NCBI GenBank assembly: GCA_005882135.1
Contig: VBDR01000056.1
Coordinates: 1-39,010, forward strand
Length of the DNA: 39,010 bases
Origin: Chloroflexota bacterium
Lineage (GTDB): Bacteria; Chloroflexota; Dormibacteria; Dormibacterales; Dormibacteraceae
Direction of reading: 5' to 3'
Below the pieces are notes generated by a model. That model was given only the letters and a program-made list of their open reading frames with translations. It was not told where the DNA came from and searched no databases. A program made the position numbers and the translations under genes. Positions 1-7,521 of this stretch are shown in pieces. Numbering within the stretch: position 1 is the stretch's first letter; each line of letters begins with the position of its first letter.

Positions 1-645
1 TTCGGCAACCATGTGCACTATTTCAACCTGGTCCGCCCGCACTCGGGCCTGAGCATCATCAGCCGCTCCACAGTGGAAACCGGCATCGCGCTGGATGCGG
101 ACCCGGGCGAGGAGCTGGTGCACGACTTCCTTCGCTTTCGCTCGCCGGTAAGAGAGGTCGACGGCGTTCGAGAGCTCGCGCGCCGTTACGCCATCACCGA
201 TCCAGCGTCGCCCGCGTCGCTCGAGCAAGCGCTGGAGGAGCTGACGCTCGCCATCAGCCGCGATTTCACGTACGACCGCACGGTGACCAACGTCTACAGC
301 GCTGTCGACGAGGTCCTGACGCTGCGCGCCGGCGTGTGCCAGGACTTCGCGCATCTCTTCATCGCCGTGGCGCGAGCCATGGGCGTGCCGGCGCGTTACG
401 TGAGCGGCTACATCCATTTCCCGGGTGAGAAGACAGCGACAACCGCGTCCCATGCGTGGGCCGAGGCATGGGTCGCCGGGCGGGGATGGATCGGATTCGA
501 CGCCACACATCCGGTGCGCACCACCCAGCATCATGTCCGGCTCGCGGTGGGACGCGACTACACGGACGCGGCGCCGACGCGCGGAGTCTATGTCGGCTCA
601 GCCACCGGGACGATGGCGATCAGCGTCAAGACACTCGCGCTCTAA
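1..645 (+). CDS. Transglutaminase-like cysteine protease family protein (5' end cut by window)
   Basis: The frame is open from base 1 and ends at TAA 643-645, so the N-terminus lies outside the window. The GTG at 13 is only an internal codon. The visible part carries the tail of a bacterial transglutaminase N-terminal beta domain (PHSGLSI) followed by the transglutaminase core. The catalytic triad is visible: Cys in GVCQDFAHLF, His in ASHAWAEAW, Asp in GWIGFDATH. Family members act as amidases or proteases on peptides; the substrate cannot be told from sequence, and no signal peptide can be judged because the start is missing. It converges with the solute-binding protein gene, and the two stop codons overlap by four bases. 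Function at the family level is secure; any specific role is unknown. Confidence 0.88.
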   Translation, partial: FGNHVHYFNLVRPHSGLSIISRSTVETGIALDADPGEELVHDFLRFRSPVREVDGVRELARRYAITDPASPASLEQALEELTLAISRDFTYDRTVTNVYSAVDEVLTLRAGVCQDFAHLFIAVARAMGVPARYVSGYIHFPGEKTATTASHAWAEAWVAGRGWIGFDATHPVRTTQHHVRLAVGRDYTDAAPTRGVYVGSATGTMAISVKTLAL

Positions 646-1871
646 GGCGTTCCGAACTTATGGACCTGGACGAACTCCCAACGGCCGCCATGAACCCTGT
701 AGACGGACATCATCGGTGACATCGCATCGCCGTTCTCGTCAAACGAATACGTTCCGGTAACACCGACAAAATCTTTGGTTTGGGCCAGCGCAGACACGAC
801 CTGCGGACGGCTCGGCAGCTTGCCGCCATTGGCTTTGATGGCGCGCGTGATCGCATCGATCAGGATTCGCGCGCTGTCGTATGCGGCGAAGACGTAGGGC
901 CCGATATCGGATTCCTTTGGATACGCTTTGCGGTAATCGGCGATTTGCTTCTTGACCACGGGATCGGCACTTGTCGTCGGGTCGACGTAACCGTAGGTAG
1001 CCCACACCTGCGGGGGGCTGGAGCCGAGGTCGGCCAGGCAGTCGTCGTTCAACGTGATGCCGTCCGTGGCCAGAAAAATCGCACCAGGCATGATTCCGTT
1101 CATCTGAACCGCGGCTTGGCACGTGTTTTGGCTCCAGTCAGCCACCGCATATACCGCATCCGCACCGCTGGCTTTCGCCTGGGTCATGAAGGCCGAGAAA
1201 TTGTCTGGAGTTTCGTCATAAGTCTGCTGATAGACAAGCGCACCGCCATGCAGCGCGAGCTCCTTTGCAAACTCGTTGACGTAGAGTGTGCCCTCCGATC
1301 CGGACTCATTGAACGCAGCCACCCGTCGGACCCCCAGTTTCGTGGCGGCGTAGCTGGCCATAGCTTTGCCCTGAAGTGGATCGCGTGGCGTGATCCGGAA
1401 GTAATTGTTCGAACCGCTCGGGCGGAGCGAGGCAGCGGTTGGACTGCAAGGCCGCTCGGCCACCGTGAGACAGGAACCGGTGGTTGTAGGGCTGACCATG
1501 GCCAGGTGAGCGACGTTCGCCTCGGGCATCTCGACCGCGGCGATGAATGACGAGTGGGGGCCGACCATGCCTAGGACCCTCGGGTTCGCGATCATGCGCC
1601 TGACGTTTGCGCGGCCCCGCACCTGGCTGTGTTGTGCGCCCAGCGAGTTGTCGAGAGACCAGTAGGCGAGCTTGTAACCCTCGATGGTGGGCTGCTGGCC
1701 GATGGCAAACCCGATTGCTTGCTCGAGCGCAAGTATTTCGCCGGCGTTGTACGCCGACACCGGCAAGTCGCTGGTGATGATGATGTCCGGCCGTGAGGCC
1801 GCCTCCTCCACGCCCTGACATGCGACCGCGGCCAGCCCGGACACGATCACCGCAGCCAGAGCCCTTCTCAT
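642..1871 (-). CDS. ABC-type branched-chain amino acid-like substrate-binding lipoprotein
   Basis: This 409-residue protein starts with an n-region MRR, a hydrophobic stretch and a lipobox-like ending (AAVAC, Cys at about residue 18), so it should be a lipoprotein outside the membrane. The rest reads as a type I periplasmic binding fold of the Leu/Ile/Val family (Peripla_BP_6), with markers such as MVGPHSSFIA, YQQTYDE and GPYVFAAYDSARILIDAI. No permease or ATPase gene is adjacent. Instead its ATG overlaps the stop of the upstream LuxR-NHL gene as ATGA, so the two are translationally coupled. That context suggests it may sense a ligand for the regulator rather than feed a transporter, which is inference. 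The ligand is unknown; a stand-alone SBP for a distant transporter is the alternative. Confidence 0.85.
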   Translation of the reverse strand: MRRALAAVIVSGLAAVACQGVEEAASRPDIIITSDLPVSAYNAGEILALEQAIGFAIGQQPTIEGYKLAYWSLDNSLGAQHSQVRGRANVRRMIANPRVLGMVGPHSSFIAAVEMPEANVAHLAMVSPTTTGSCLTVAERPCSPTAASLRPSGSNNYFRITPRDPLQGKAMASYAATKLGVRRVAAFNESGSEGTLYVNEFAKELALHGGALVYQQTYDETPDNFSAFMTQAKASGADAVYAVADWSQNTCQAAVQMNGIMPGAIFLATDGITLNDDCLADLGSSPPQVWATYGYVDPTTSADPVVKKQIADYRKAYPKESDIGPYVFAAYDSARILIDAITRAIKANGGKLPSRPQVVSALAQTKDFVGVTGTYSFDENGDAMSPMMSVYRVHGGRWEFVQVHKFGTP

Positions 1872-3361
1872 GCCGAACCAAACAGGTTGGGTATCTCGCG
1901 GACGCGCTGGTTCTCGGTATCAGCGATGAATAGATTCCCCTTCGAATCCAGGGCTACCCCTTCAGGTCCGTCGAGCTCCGCCTGAGAGGCAGGCGATCCG
2001 TCACCGGAAAAGCCCCAGCGACCTGTGCCGGCCAGCGCATGGATCGTTCCGCCAGGCGTGACCGCCCGCAGCCTGTGGTTTCCAGTATCCGCAAAGACGA
2101 TCGTGCCGTCGGGTGCTACCGCGACATCGAAGGGAAAGCTGACGAGTGCGTCCTTGGCCAGGCCATCGTCGCCGCTGTTGCCTTCGAACTCGCCGGCTCC
2201 CCCGACGACCGTGGTGATGGTTCCTTTTGCGTGGTCCACTCTCCGGATCCGGTTGTTGCCCGTGTCTGCGACGTACAGGTTCTCGTCCTTGTCCAGCGCC
2301 AGACCGATCGGCCAGCTCAGCTGGGCACTCGTGGCGGCGCCTCCATCTCCCAGGACGTCGCCGGTGCCGGCGTAGGTCGAAGTCTTGCCATCGAATCTCA
2401 TGACACGGTTGCCCGTCCTGTCGGCGATGAACAGCACACCCTCTTTGGTGATCGCCAGCCCTCCTACCGGAAGGTTGGGCGCGAACCGGTTGATGGTGAT
2501 GTCCGAAGGACCCACCGCCACTATTGAATGCATGAAGCCGTTCTCGTCGATCCGCCAAACCTCGAGGACGCTATCGCGGCTGGTCAGCACATACAGCCGA
2601 TCCTGACCGTCGACCGCGACCGCGCTGGCGTAGCCAAGCGAGTCGCTTGAAACGGAAATACCCAGCTTGCCGTCCACAAGATCGTCCTTACCCCCACCGG
2701 CGATGGTCGTGATCACACCGCCGTCCACCTTCCGGATCCGGTGGTTGCCGTAGTCGGCGATGTACATGACGCCTTTGCGGTTGACGACGACCGAGGTCGG
2801 ACGTGCCAGCTGGGCGCCCAGCGCTCTCTGGTTGTCGCCGCCATAACATCCGCCGGGGTAAACCTGCTTGGCGCACTGGGACCCGGCGACCGTGTGGATG
2901 ATCGGAGGAGGCGGCGCGGTCAGTCGGAGCACACCTACCCCGGCCGCAAGGAGCGCCAGAACCAGCGCAGCGGCCAGCCACGCTCGTGGATGCGCGAAGG
3001 CCCATCTTCGTGGGACGACGACTGCGGGCGGGGGGGCCGGAATCGCGATCGGCGCCGATTCTCGGCGAACCACCCACGCGGTCACCTGCGCCCGCGTGTT
3101 GACCCCGAGCTTCTCTCTTATGTGCTCGAGATGACCGTCTGCCGTTCGCTCCGAGATGAAGAGCCTGGCGGCGATCTCGCGGTTGGTCAGGCCCTCCGCG
3201 ACCATGCCCGCCACCTCCAGCTCGCGAGGGCTCAGCCGAATAGAAGTCTGCTCTGCAGGTGTGGTGGCCAACTTACGGGGTATTGAACTCCTAAAAAGGG
3301 GTACCGGCACGGGTACCTGATCGGGTCCATTGCCCGCTGGTCCGGTGCTGGCAGGCCACAT
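1868..3361 (-). CDS. Membrane-anchored LuxR-type regulator with extracytoplasmic NHL beta-propeller
   Basis: From the chosen ATG at 3361 the protein has 497 residues. Residues about 41-100 are a LuxR/GerE helix-turn-helix (LSPRELEVAGMVAEGLTNRE, then FISERTADGHLEHIREKLG). A Pro/Val linker follows, then one membrane helix at about 127-147 (AWLAAALVLALLAAGVGVL), then NHL repeats to the end, with recurrent GVALDSKGNLFIADT-like blades ending in N-x-R-I/V-R. This is a one-component design: DNA-binding head inside, sensor propeller outside. The frame stays open to 3511, but that extension runs under the divergent small gene and is Ser/Ala-rich, so I reject it. Starts downstream of 3361 are possible, because no strong ribosome site is seen. 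It is coupled to the following binding-protein gene by ATGA. LuxR heads on NHL propellers occur in related phyla; the ligand is unknown. Confidence 0.82.
   Translation of the reverse strand: MWPASTGPAGNGPDQVPVPVPLFRSSIPRKLATTPAEQTSIRLSPRELEVAGMVAEGLTNREIAARLFISERTADGHLEHIREKLGVNTRAQVTAWVVRRESAPIAIPAPPPAVVVPRRWAFAHPRAWLAAALVLALLAAGVGVLRLTAPPPPIIHTVAGSQCAKQVYPGGCYGGDNQRALGAQLARPTSVVVNRKGVMYIADYGNHRIRKVDGGVITTIAGGGKDDLVDGKLGISVSSDSLGYASAVAVDGQDRLYVLTSRDSVLEVWRIDENGFMHSIVAVGPSDITINRFAPNLPVGGLAITKEGVLFIADRTGNRVMRFDGKTSTYAGTGDVLGDGGAATSAQLSWPIGLALDKDENLYVADTGNNRIRRVDHAKGTITTVVGGAGEFEGNSGDDGLAKDALVSFPFDVAVAPDGTIVFADTGNHRLRAVTPGGTIHALAGTGRWGFSGDGSPASQAELDGPEGVALDSKGNLFIADTENQRVREIPNLFGSA
3300..3317. 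repeat. Paired GGTACC palindromes between or near divergent starts
   Basis: GGTACC occurs at 3300-3305 and 3312-3317, separated by six bases. Each copy is its own palindrome, so the pair is both a direct and an inverted repeat with a 12-bp period. It falls inside the LuxR-NHL gene if the ATG at 3361 is used, and in the intergenic space if the real start is further in. It could be an operator; it could also just encode the Val-Pro run. Confidence 0.25.
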
Positions 3362-3419
3362 AGCTTGACGCCATCGCCTGGCCCCCGCCGGGCAACAGCC
3401 TCTAAGGAGGGCAAAGTCG

Positions 3420-3671
3420 ATGGAGATTCGACAAGGATTCCGCACCGTCCCGTCCCGTCCGATCGCGCTGGCCCTGGCCGTGCTCGCCGTGCTGGCGCTC
3501 GCGCTGACCACCTGGTACGTCTTCGGCGTCAGCGTTCAGACCCGCGGCATCGCCAACGACAGGACCCTCGTCACGAACGTGCAGCCGCAGGTTTGTGGTG
3601 ACGCTTACTCGCCGCACGATCCGGTGTGCGGCCCGAAGACCGACCCGTACTCGCCGCACGACAAGCTCTAG
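3420..3671 (+). CDS. Small single-pass membrane or secreted protein with YSPHD repeats
   Basis: This 83-residue protein has a strong ribosome site (AGGAGG at 3404-3409, about ten bases before ATG). Residues about 17-37 form one hydrophobic helix behind a basic N-terminus (MEIRQGFRTVPSRP), so it is either anchored N-in/C-out or exported. The 45-residue tail holds two copies of a D-x-YSPHD motif, each near a Cys (VCGDAYSPHDP and VCGPKTDPYSPHD). I do not recognise the family. It is divergent from the LuxR-NHL/binding-protein operon, and a strong hairpin follows it. The repeated His/Asp/Tyr plus two Cys could bind metal or be a processed peptide; both are guesses. The ribosome site, organised architecture and following terminator argue that it is a real gene. 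Confidence 0.7.
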   Translation: MEIRQGFRTVPSRPIALALAVLAVLALALTTWYVFGVSVQTRGIANDRTLVTNVQPQVCGDAYSPHDPVCGPKTDPYSPHDKL

Positions 3672-3684
3672 TCATGCGCGGAAA

Positions 3685-3713
3685 CGTGGCCGCCGCTAGA
3701 AGCGGCGGCCACG
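3685..3713. terminator. Bidirectional hairpin between convergent genes
   Basis: A perfect 13-bp stem (3685-3697 with 3701-3713) and a three-base AGA loop lie just after the small protein's stop (3671). The hairpin covers the last codons and stop of the convergent ACT-domain gene. There is no T-tract, so on either strand this would be an atypical intrinsic terminator or a processing stop. The perfect GC-rich stem makes it a convincing structure. Confidence 0.7.
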
Positions 3714-4358
3714 CACGTGCTCGATCGAGAACTTCGCGGTGTCGGCGATCAGCATCACGGCCATGACACCGGCCTCGACCGGGTCGCTCACCACGACATC
3801 CGCGGCGTCGGGCACGGAGCCTGCCATGCTGGTGCACAGGACGAGAATCCCCGCCTCGCGGATCTCACGCACCGCGTTGCTGATGTCCCCACCCATGATT
3901 GCGCCCGCGAGCACCAGGGCTCGCGCCCGGTGCAGCCGCGCAACCGCACGCACGGCGTCGGCCAGCTGCTCCTCGCCGACGAGCGGAATCGTGTCGACGG
4001 AGATGCGCTCGCCGCGGATGTTGTGGCGGTCCGCCTCGGAGATCGCGCCCTGCGCCACCATGCCGACCTGCGCCCCGCCGCCGATCACGATCACACGCTT
4101 GCCGTAGATCGTCTGGAAGGTCGGGACGACGCCCACTCGCGTCACACCCTGCACGGCTTCGAGATCGGCGATCAGGCGCTGTCGGTCCGGAGCCCCTGAC
4201 ACCTCGAGCTGCAGCTCCGCGATCGCCTCACGCCGCGCGCCTCCAGCGACATACGTGATGTTGGCGCCGTGCCTGAAGATCGCTTCGGCGACGCGGTACA
4301 GCACGCCCGGCTCGTCGCGACACTCCACCAAAAGACCCGTCGCCTGCGGCTCCGCCAT
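3696..4358 (-). CDS. ACT domain protein with DUF5612-like C-terminal domain
   Basis: The protein has 220 residues. Residues about 8-78 form an ACT-type small-molecule-binding fold (LLVECRDEPGVLYRVAEAIF, then ANITYVAG). The rest contains a glycine-rich loop (VIVIGGGAQVGMVAQGA) and the block ALVLAGAIMGGDISNAVREI. This arrangement matches proteins annotated as ACT plus DUF5612, best known from archaea; I assign it from memory of that family. The domain probably senses an amino acid or related effector, but no catalytic activity is known to me. It starts 21 bases after the IclR gene on the same strand and may be cotranscribed. The C-terminal codons overlap the hairpin at 3685-3713. The ACT fold is secure, the second domain less so. 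Confidence 0.75.
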   Translation of the reverse strand: MAEPQATGLLVECRDEPGVLYRVAEAIFRHGANITYVAGGARREAIAELQLEVSGAPDRQRLIADLEAVQGVTRVGVVPTFQTIYGKRVIVIGGGAQVGMVAQGAISEADRHNIRGERISVDTIPLVGEEQLADAVRAVARLHRARALVLAGAIMGGDISNAVREIREAGILVLCTSMAGSVPDAADVVVSDPVEAGVMAVMLIADTAKFSIEHVRGRRF

Positions 4359-4379
4359 GGCGGAGAAGATAACTCTTGC

Positions 4380-5186
4380 TCAGGCCTCGGCAGCGTGCGG
4401 CCAGCGCGGCGCGCCGAGTTCGCGCGACACGCCACGCGCGGCTTCGCCCAGCGCGGCCGGCAGCCCACGCGCAAGGCCGCGCGGAAAGATCCGCTCTGTT
4501 GAATCCACGACTCCAATCGCACCGACGGCCTGGCCGCCGTGGTCGAAGATCGGCGCCGCGACGCTCGACTCACCGAGCACGGCCTCGTCGCGTTCGGTCG
4601 CCACGCCGCTGTCGCGGATGACCTTGAGCTCGCGCTGGAGCTCAGCCTCGTTCAATGTCTGCTTGGTGAGGCGCGGCAGAGGCTCGGCCAGCACGTCCTC
4701 GAGGACCTGAGGCGGCGAAAACGCCAGGACCGCTTTGCCCAGCGCGCTGGCGTGCAGCGGAAGCTGGAGGCCGACCTCGAGCACCCCGAATGCCGCGTCC
4801 GGGCGGAAAACGTGGTGCACGACCACCACGCTCGAGCCGTGCATGACGCCGACCCGAACCGCGGCGCCGGTCCGGGTGGCGAGGTGGTCGGCGTAGGTGA
4901 TCGAGCGCGCACGCAGCTCGTTCAGGTCGAGGTACGAGTAGCCAAGCTGAAGCAAGCCCGGGCCGAGCTGGTACTTGTCGGAATGGCGGTCCTGCTCGAC
5001 GAAACCGTGGGACTGGAGCGTCTGCAGCAGGCCGTGGACAGTCGGCCGGGCGAGGCCGAGCCGGTCGGCCAGCTCGCTGACGCCGAGGCGCCGTGGACCG
5101 CTGGCGAGGGCCTGCAGGATCGCCGTCGCCCGGTCGATCGACTGGATCGATCCACGCCTTCTTTGGCCTGGGTTAGGATTCGGCAT
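4380..5186 (-). CDS. IclR-family transcriptional regulator, likely regulator of the DHA genes
   Basis: From ATG 5186 the protein has 268 residues, the normal IclR length. An N-terminal winged helix at about 15-75 (SIDRATAILQAL, then LGVSELADRLGLARPTVHGL) is followed by an IclR effector domain (VGLQLPLHASALGKAVLAF, ERDEAVLGESSVAAPIFDH). The frame is open up to 5936, but that extension is antisense to dhaM and the HPr gene, so I discard it. AGGA lies about nine bases before the ATG. It is divergent from dhaM, and the -35 box of the dhaM promoter overlaps its start codon, so binding here could control both directions. By context it may be the regulator that binds the palindrome in front of the aquaporin-dhaKL-EI operon; that is inference. 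Effector unknown, plausibly DHA or glycerol. Confidence 0.9.
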   Translation of the reverse strand: MPNPNPGQRRRGSIQSIDRATAILQALASGPRRLGVSELADRLGLARPTVHGLLQTLQSHGFVEQDRHSDKYQLGPGLLQLGYSYLDLNELRARSITYADHLATRTGAAVRVGVMHGSSVVVVHHVFRPDAAFGVLEVGLQLPLHASALGKAVLAFSPPQVLEDVLAEPLPRLTKQTLNEAELQRELKVIRDSGVATERDEAVLGESSVAAPIFDHGGQAVGAIGVVDSTERIFPRGLARGLPAALGEAARGVSRELGAPRWPHAAEA

Positions 5187-5214
5187 TGCTGAATTCCTGT
5201 CGGTAGTGTAGACT
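5186..5214 (+). promoter_or_regulatory. Sigma70-like promoter of dhaM-HPr
   Basis: TTGCTG (5186-5191) and TAGACT (5209-5214) are separated by exactly 17 bp and sit about 48 bases before the dhaM start. The -35 box overlaps the divergent iclR start codon. No second copy of the 15-bp palindrome seen at 10045-10059 was found here. Confidence 0.5.
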
Positions 5215-5261
5215 AGCGCCGTCGTCCGGAATTTGAGCCGGCAGCAACGGAGAGTGATTGA

Positions 5262-5648
5262 TTGGTCGGGATTGTACTGGTCTCCCACAGCTATGAGCTG
5301 GCCCATGGCCTCGCGGCGCTGGCCTCCCAGGTCGCGGGTGACGAGGTCCGCGTGGAGCCGGCGGGCGGGGCGCCCGACGGAACGCTCGGCACCACAGGCG
5401 ATGCCGTCCGGGATGCGATCAGCCGGGCCGACTGCGGCCAGGGAGTGGTCGTGCTGGCGGACCTCGGCAGCTCGGTCCTCACCGTGCGCCACCTGCTCGA
5501 AGAGGGTCGCGGCAACGGGCACATCAGGCTGGTCGACGCCCCGTTTGTCGAGGGCGCGATCGCGGCGGCCGTGATGTCGTCGGCCGGACAGGTGCTCGAG
5601 GACGTCGCGAGGGCGGCCGAGGAGGCACGTGGCGCAAGCAAGTTCTGA
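5262..5648 (+). CDS. dhaM: PTS-dependent DHA kinase phosphotransferase subunit DhaM (EIIA-Man-like domain only)
   Basis: This 128-residue protein is a single mannose-type EIIA domain. It opens with VGIVLVSHSYELAHGLA, where His9 is the expected phosphorylated residue, and contains VLADLGSSVLTVRHLLEE, typical of DhaM. It should pass phosphate from HPr to the ADP carried by DhaL, in the cytoplasm. In E. coli DhaM is a longer fusion with HPr and EI-like domains; here only the first domain is present and the others are separate neighbouring genes. The start is TTG with GGAGA about seven bases upstream. It overlaps the HPr gene by 20 bp, so translation is coupled. The iclR gene is divergent. Confidence 0.93.
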   Translation: MVGIVLVSHSYELAHGLAALASQVAGDEVRVEPAGGAPDGTLGTTGDAVRDAISRADCGQGVVVLADLGSSVLTVRHLLEEGRGNGHIRLVDAPFVEGAIAAAVMSSAGQVLEDVARAAEEARGASKF

Positions 5649-5901
5649 GATCCAGGTGGCCTTGCCCGCAACCGTGGCCCTGCACGCACGGCCCGCGGCC
5701 AACTTCGTCAAGACCGCAATGCGTTTCCGGTCTCGGGTCACCGTCGCCGTCAACGGCAAGCTCGCCGACGCGAAGAGCATCCTGGCGGTCCTCGCGCTCG
5801 GCGCCACCGGCGGCACGGTGTTGCGGCTCAACGCGGATGGCGAGGACGCGCCGGCGGCGTTAGACGCGCTGTCGGCTTGCGTGGCCGGACTGACCGAGTA
5901 G
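5629..5901 (+). CDS. HPr phosphocarrier protein
   Basis: This 90-residue protein has HPr length and motifs. The active-site block is VALHARPAANFVK with phospho-His at residue 19, and KSILAVLALGA places a Ser (residue 50) where HPr kinase acts in firmicutes. It takes phosphate from enzyme I and should hand it to DhaM. The GTG start lies inside the end of dhaM (20-bp overlap). Its 3' end overlaps the convergent enzyme I gene by 42 bp, an unusually long tail-to-tail overlap. Position between dhaM and the EI gene suggests a dedicated DHA phosphorelay, though it could also serve other PTS permeases elsewhere in the genome. Confidence 0.93.
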   Translation: MAQASSEIQVALPATVALHARPAANFVKTAMRFRSRVTVAVNGKLADAKSILAVLALGATGGTVLRLNADGEDAPAALDALSACVAGLTE

Positions 5902-7521
5902 CTCGTCCGACCGCCGGCGGCAGTCGGCGAAATCAAGCTCTCGCACCCACTGCCTCACCTGGCCCACGCGCGCCGCGGCCACGCTGAGCTCGTCGATCCC
6001 GAGACCGACCAGGATCGGCATCGCCTTTGGATCCGACGCGGCCTCGCCGCACACGTCGACAAGGATGCCGGCGGATCGCGCCGCCCGCGCCGTGGCGTCG
6101 ATGAGGCGCAGCACGCGAACGTCGGTCACGGGTGCGGTTTTCGATTGCTCGCGGTCCAGGCCCAGGACCAGCTGCGTCAGGTCGTTCGTGCCGATGCTCA
6201 GGAAGTCCGCGTGTTTCGCGATCGCATTCGCGTCGAGCGCGGCCTCCGGGGTCTCGATCATCGCCCCCAGCTGCGGCCGTCGCCTTCCGTCGAGGACCGC
6301 GTCCAACGCTCGGCGCACGGCCTGCAGCTGCCCGGCGCCGGTGACCATCGGGACCAGGATCCGCAGCTCGGCGTCCGCGCCGGCGGCCATGATCGCTGCC
6401 AGCTGCGAACGCAGCGCGCCGGGAGCGTCGAGCAGGATCTCGACCCCGCGCGCCGTGGTATCGCGCAGGAATGGCGGCGTCTTGTCCCCGCCGAAATCGA
6501 AGAGGCGGACCGTCGCGGCCCGGCCACCGAGGTGAGAAAGCACGGGGCGCAGGACGCCCACCTGCTCGTCGAATCCAGGCCAGGCCGCCGCCTCCAGGAA
6601 AAGCAGCTCGCTGCGCAGCAACCCGATACCCTCTGCTCCCTGCTGCGCCGCCTCGCGCAGCTCAGCATGCGTGGAGGCGTTCGCGAGCACGCGAATGGTG
6701 CGGCCGTCTTTGGTCTGGGCAGGCTCGAGGCGGCGCGCGATCGCGATCTCGCGGGCCGCGCGGCGACGACCGGCGTCGTTGCGCGCGAGGGCGATTCGCT
6801 CGGGGTCGGGCCGGCGGACCACGACGCCGCGATCGCCGTCGACAACGACCTCCTCCCCATCTGCGATTTGCAGCAGGTCCGGTCCCACACCGATGACCAT
6901 CGGCAGGCCCAGGCTGCGGGCCACGATCGCCGCGTGCGCGGTGATGCCCCCGGCGGCGAGCGCGATTCCTTTTGCCTTGGGCGCCCACTCCGCGACGTCC
7001 GCGGGACCGAGCGAGGTGGCGACCAGAACGCCCTCGGTCGCCTCCCGAGCGGTCCCCTGCGCATGGGCGGCCGCGCGCCGGCCCACGCTGCGAACGTCGT
7101 CGGCGCGCTGAGCCAGCGTGGCGTCCGCCACCTCCGCCAGCTCAGCGGCGGTCTGGTCCGCTCCGGCCCGCAACGCGTAGTCTGCCGGCAAGCCTGACTC
7201 GACGACCAGCGACTCCACCCGCGCGGTCAGGATCGGATCCATCGCCATCAGGACGCCGGTCTCGACGATGTCAGCCTCCTCGCGGCGACCATCACGCCGG
7301 AGGTCGGCTGTGATTTTTTCCAGCTCCGCGGCCGCCAACCGCAGCGCCTCGCCGGCGCGCTCTGCCTCCGCCGCGCGTTTGGCGCGGGGAACCACGCCGG
7401 ACCGGCCGCCTGTGGCTCGGTCCAGCACTACAGCCACGCCTGCGGCCACGCCTGGGGCGGCGCTCACCCCGGGCATGACGCTTTCGTGTCCAGCCAGGCG
7501 ACCTTTGCGCACCCGGCGCAT
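5860..7521 (-). CDS. ptsI: Phosphoenolpyruvate-protein phosphotransferase (PTS enzyme I)
   Basis: From ATG 7521 the protein has 553 residues, full length for enzyme I. The N-terminal part carries GVSAAPGVAAG and the phospho-His block GGITAHAAIVARSLGLPMVI. The C-terminal PEP-binding barrel carries LFDFGGDKTPPFL, SIGTNDLTQLVLGLDRE and the Cys active-site block VDVCGEAASDP. It moves phosphate from PEP to HPr. The ATG overlaps the dhaL stop as ATGA, so it belongs to the aquaporin-dhaK-dhaL-EI operon. A Met about 15 residues in is an alternative start. Its location argues for a DHA-dedicated enzyme I, but a general PTS role is not excluded. Confidence 0.94.
   Translation of the reverse strand: MRRVRKGRLAGHESVMPGVSAAPGVAAGVAVVLDRATGGRSGVVPRAKRAAEAERAGEALRLAAAELEKITADLRRDGRREEADIVETGVLMAMDPILTARVESLVVESGLPADYALRAGADQTAAELAEVADATLAQRADDVRSVGRRAAAHAQGTAREATEGVLVATSLGPADVAEWAPKAKGIALAAGGITAHAAIVARSLGLPMVIGVGPDLLQIADGEEVVVDGDRGVVVRRPDPERIALARNDAGRRRAAREIAIARRLEPAQTKDGRTIRVLANASTHAELREAAQQGAEGIGLLRSELLFLEAAAWPGFDEQVGVLRPVLSHLGGRAATVRLFDFGGDKTPPFLRDTTARGVEILLDAPGALRSQLAAIMAAGADAELRILVPMVTGAGQLQAVRRALDAVLDGRRRPQLGAMIETPEAALDANAIAKHADFLSIGTNDLTQLVLGLDREQSKTAPVTDVRVLRLIDATARAARSAGILVDVCGEAASDPKAMPILVGLGIDELSVAAARVGQVRQWVRELDFADCRRRSDELLGQSGHASRQRV

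Noticed and set aside
3362-3511. Longer N-terminus for the LuxR-NHL protein
   Set aside because: It is Ser/Ala/Arg-rich, overlaps the divergent small gene with the strong ribosome site, and adds no domain.
5187-5936. 250-codon N-terminal extension of the IclR frame
   Set aside because: It is antisense to dhaM and the HPr gene, has no homology pattern, and normal IclR length is reached from ATG 5186.
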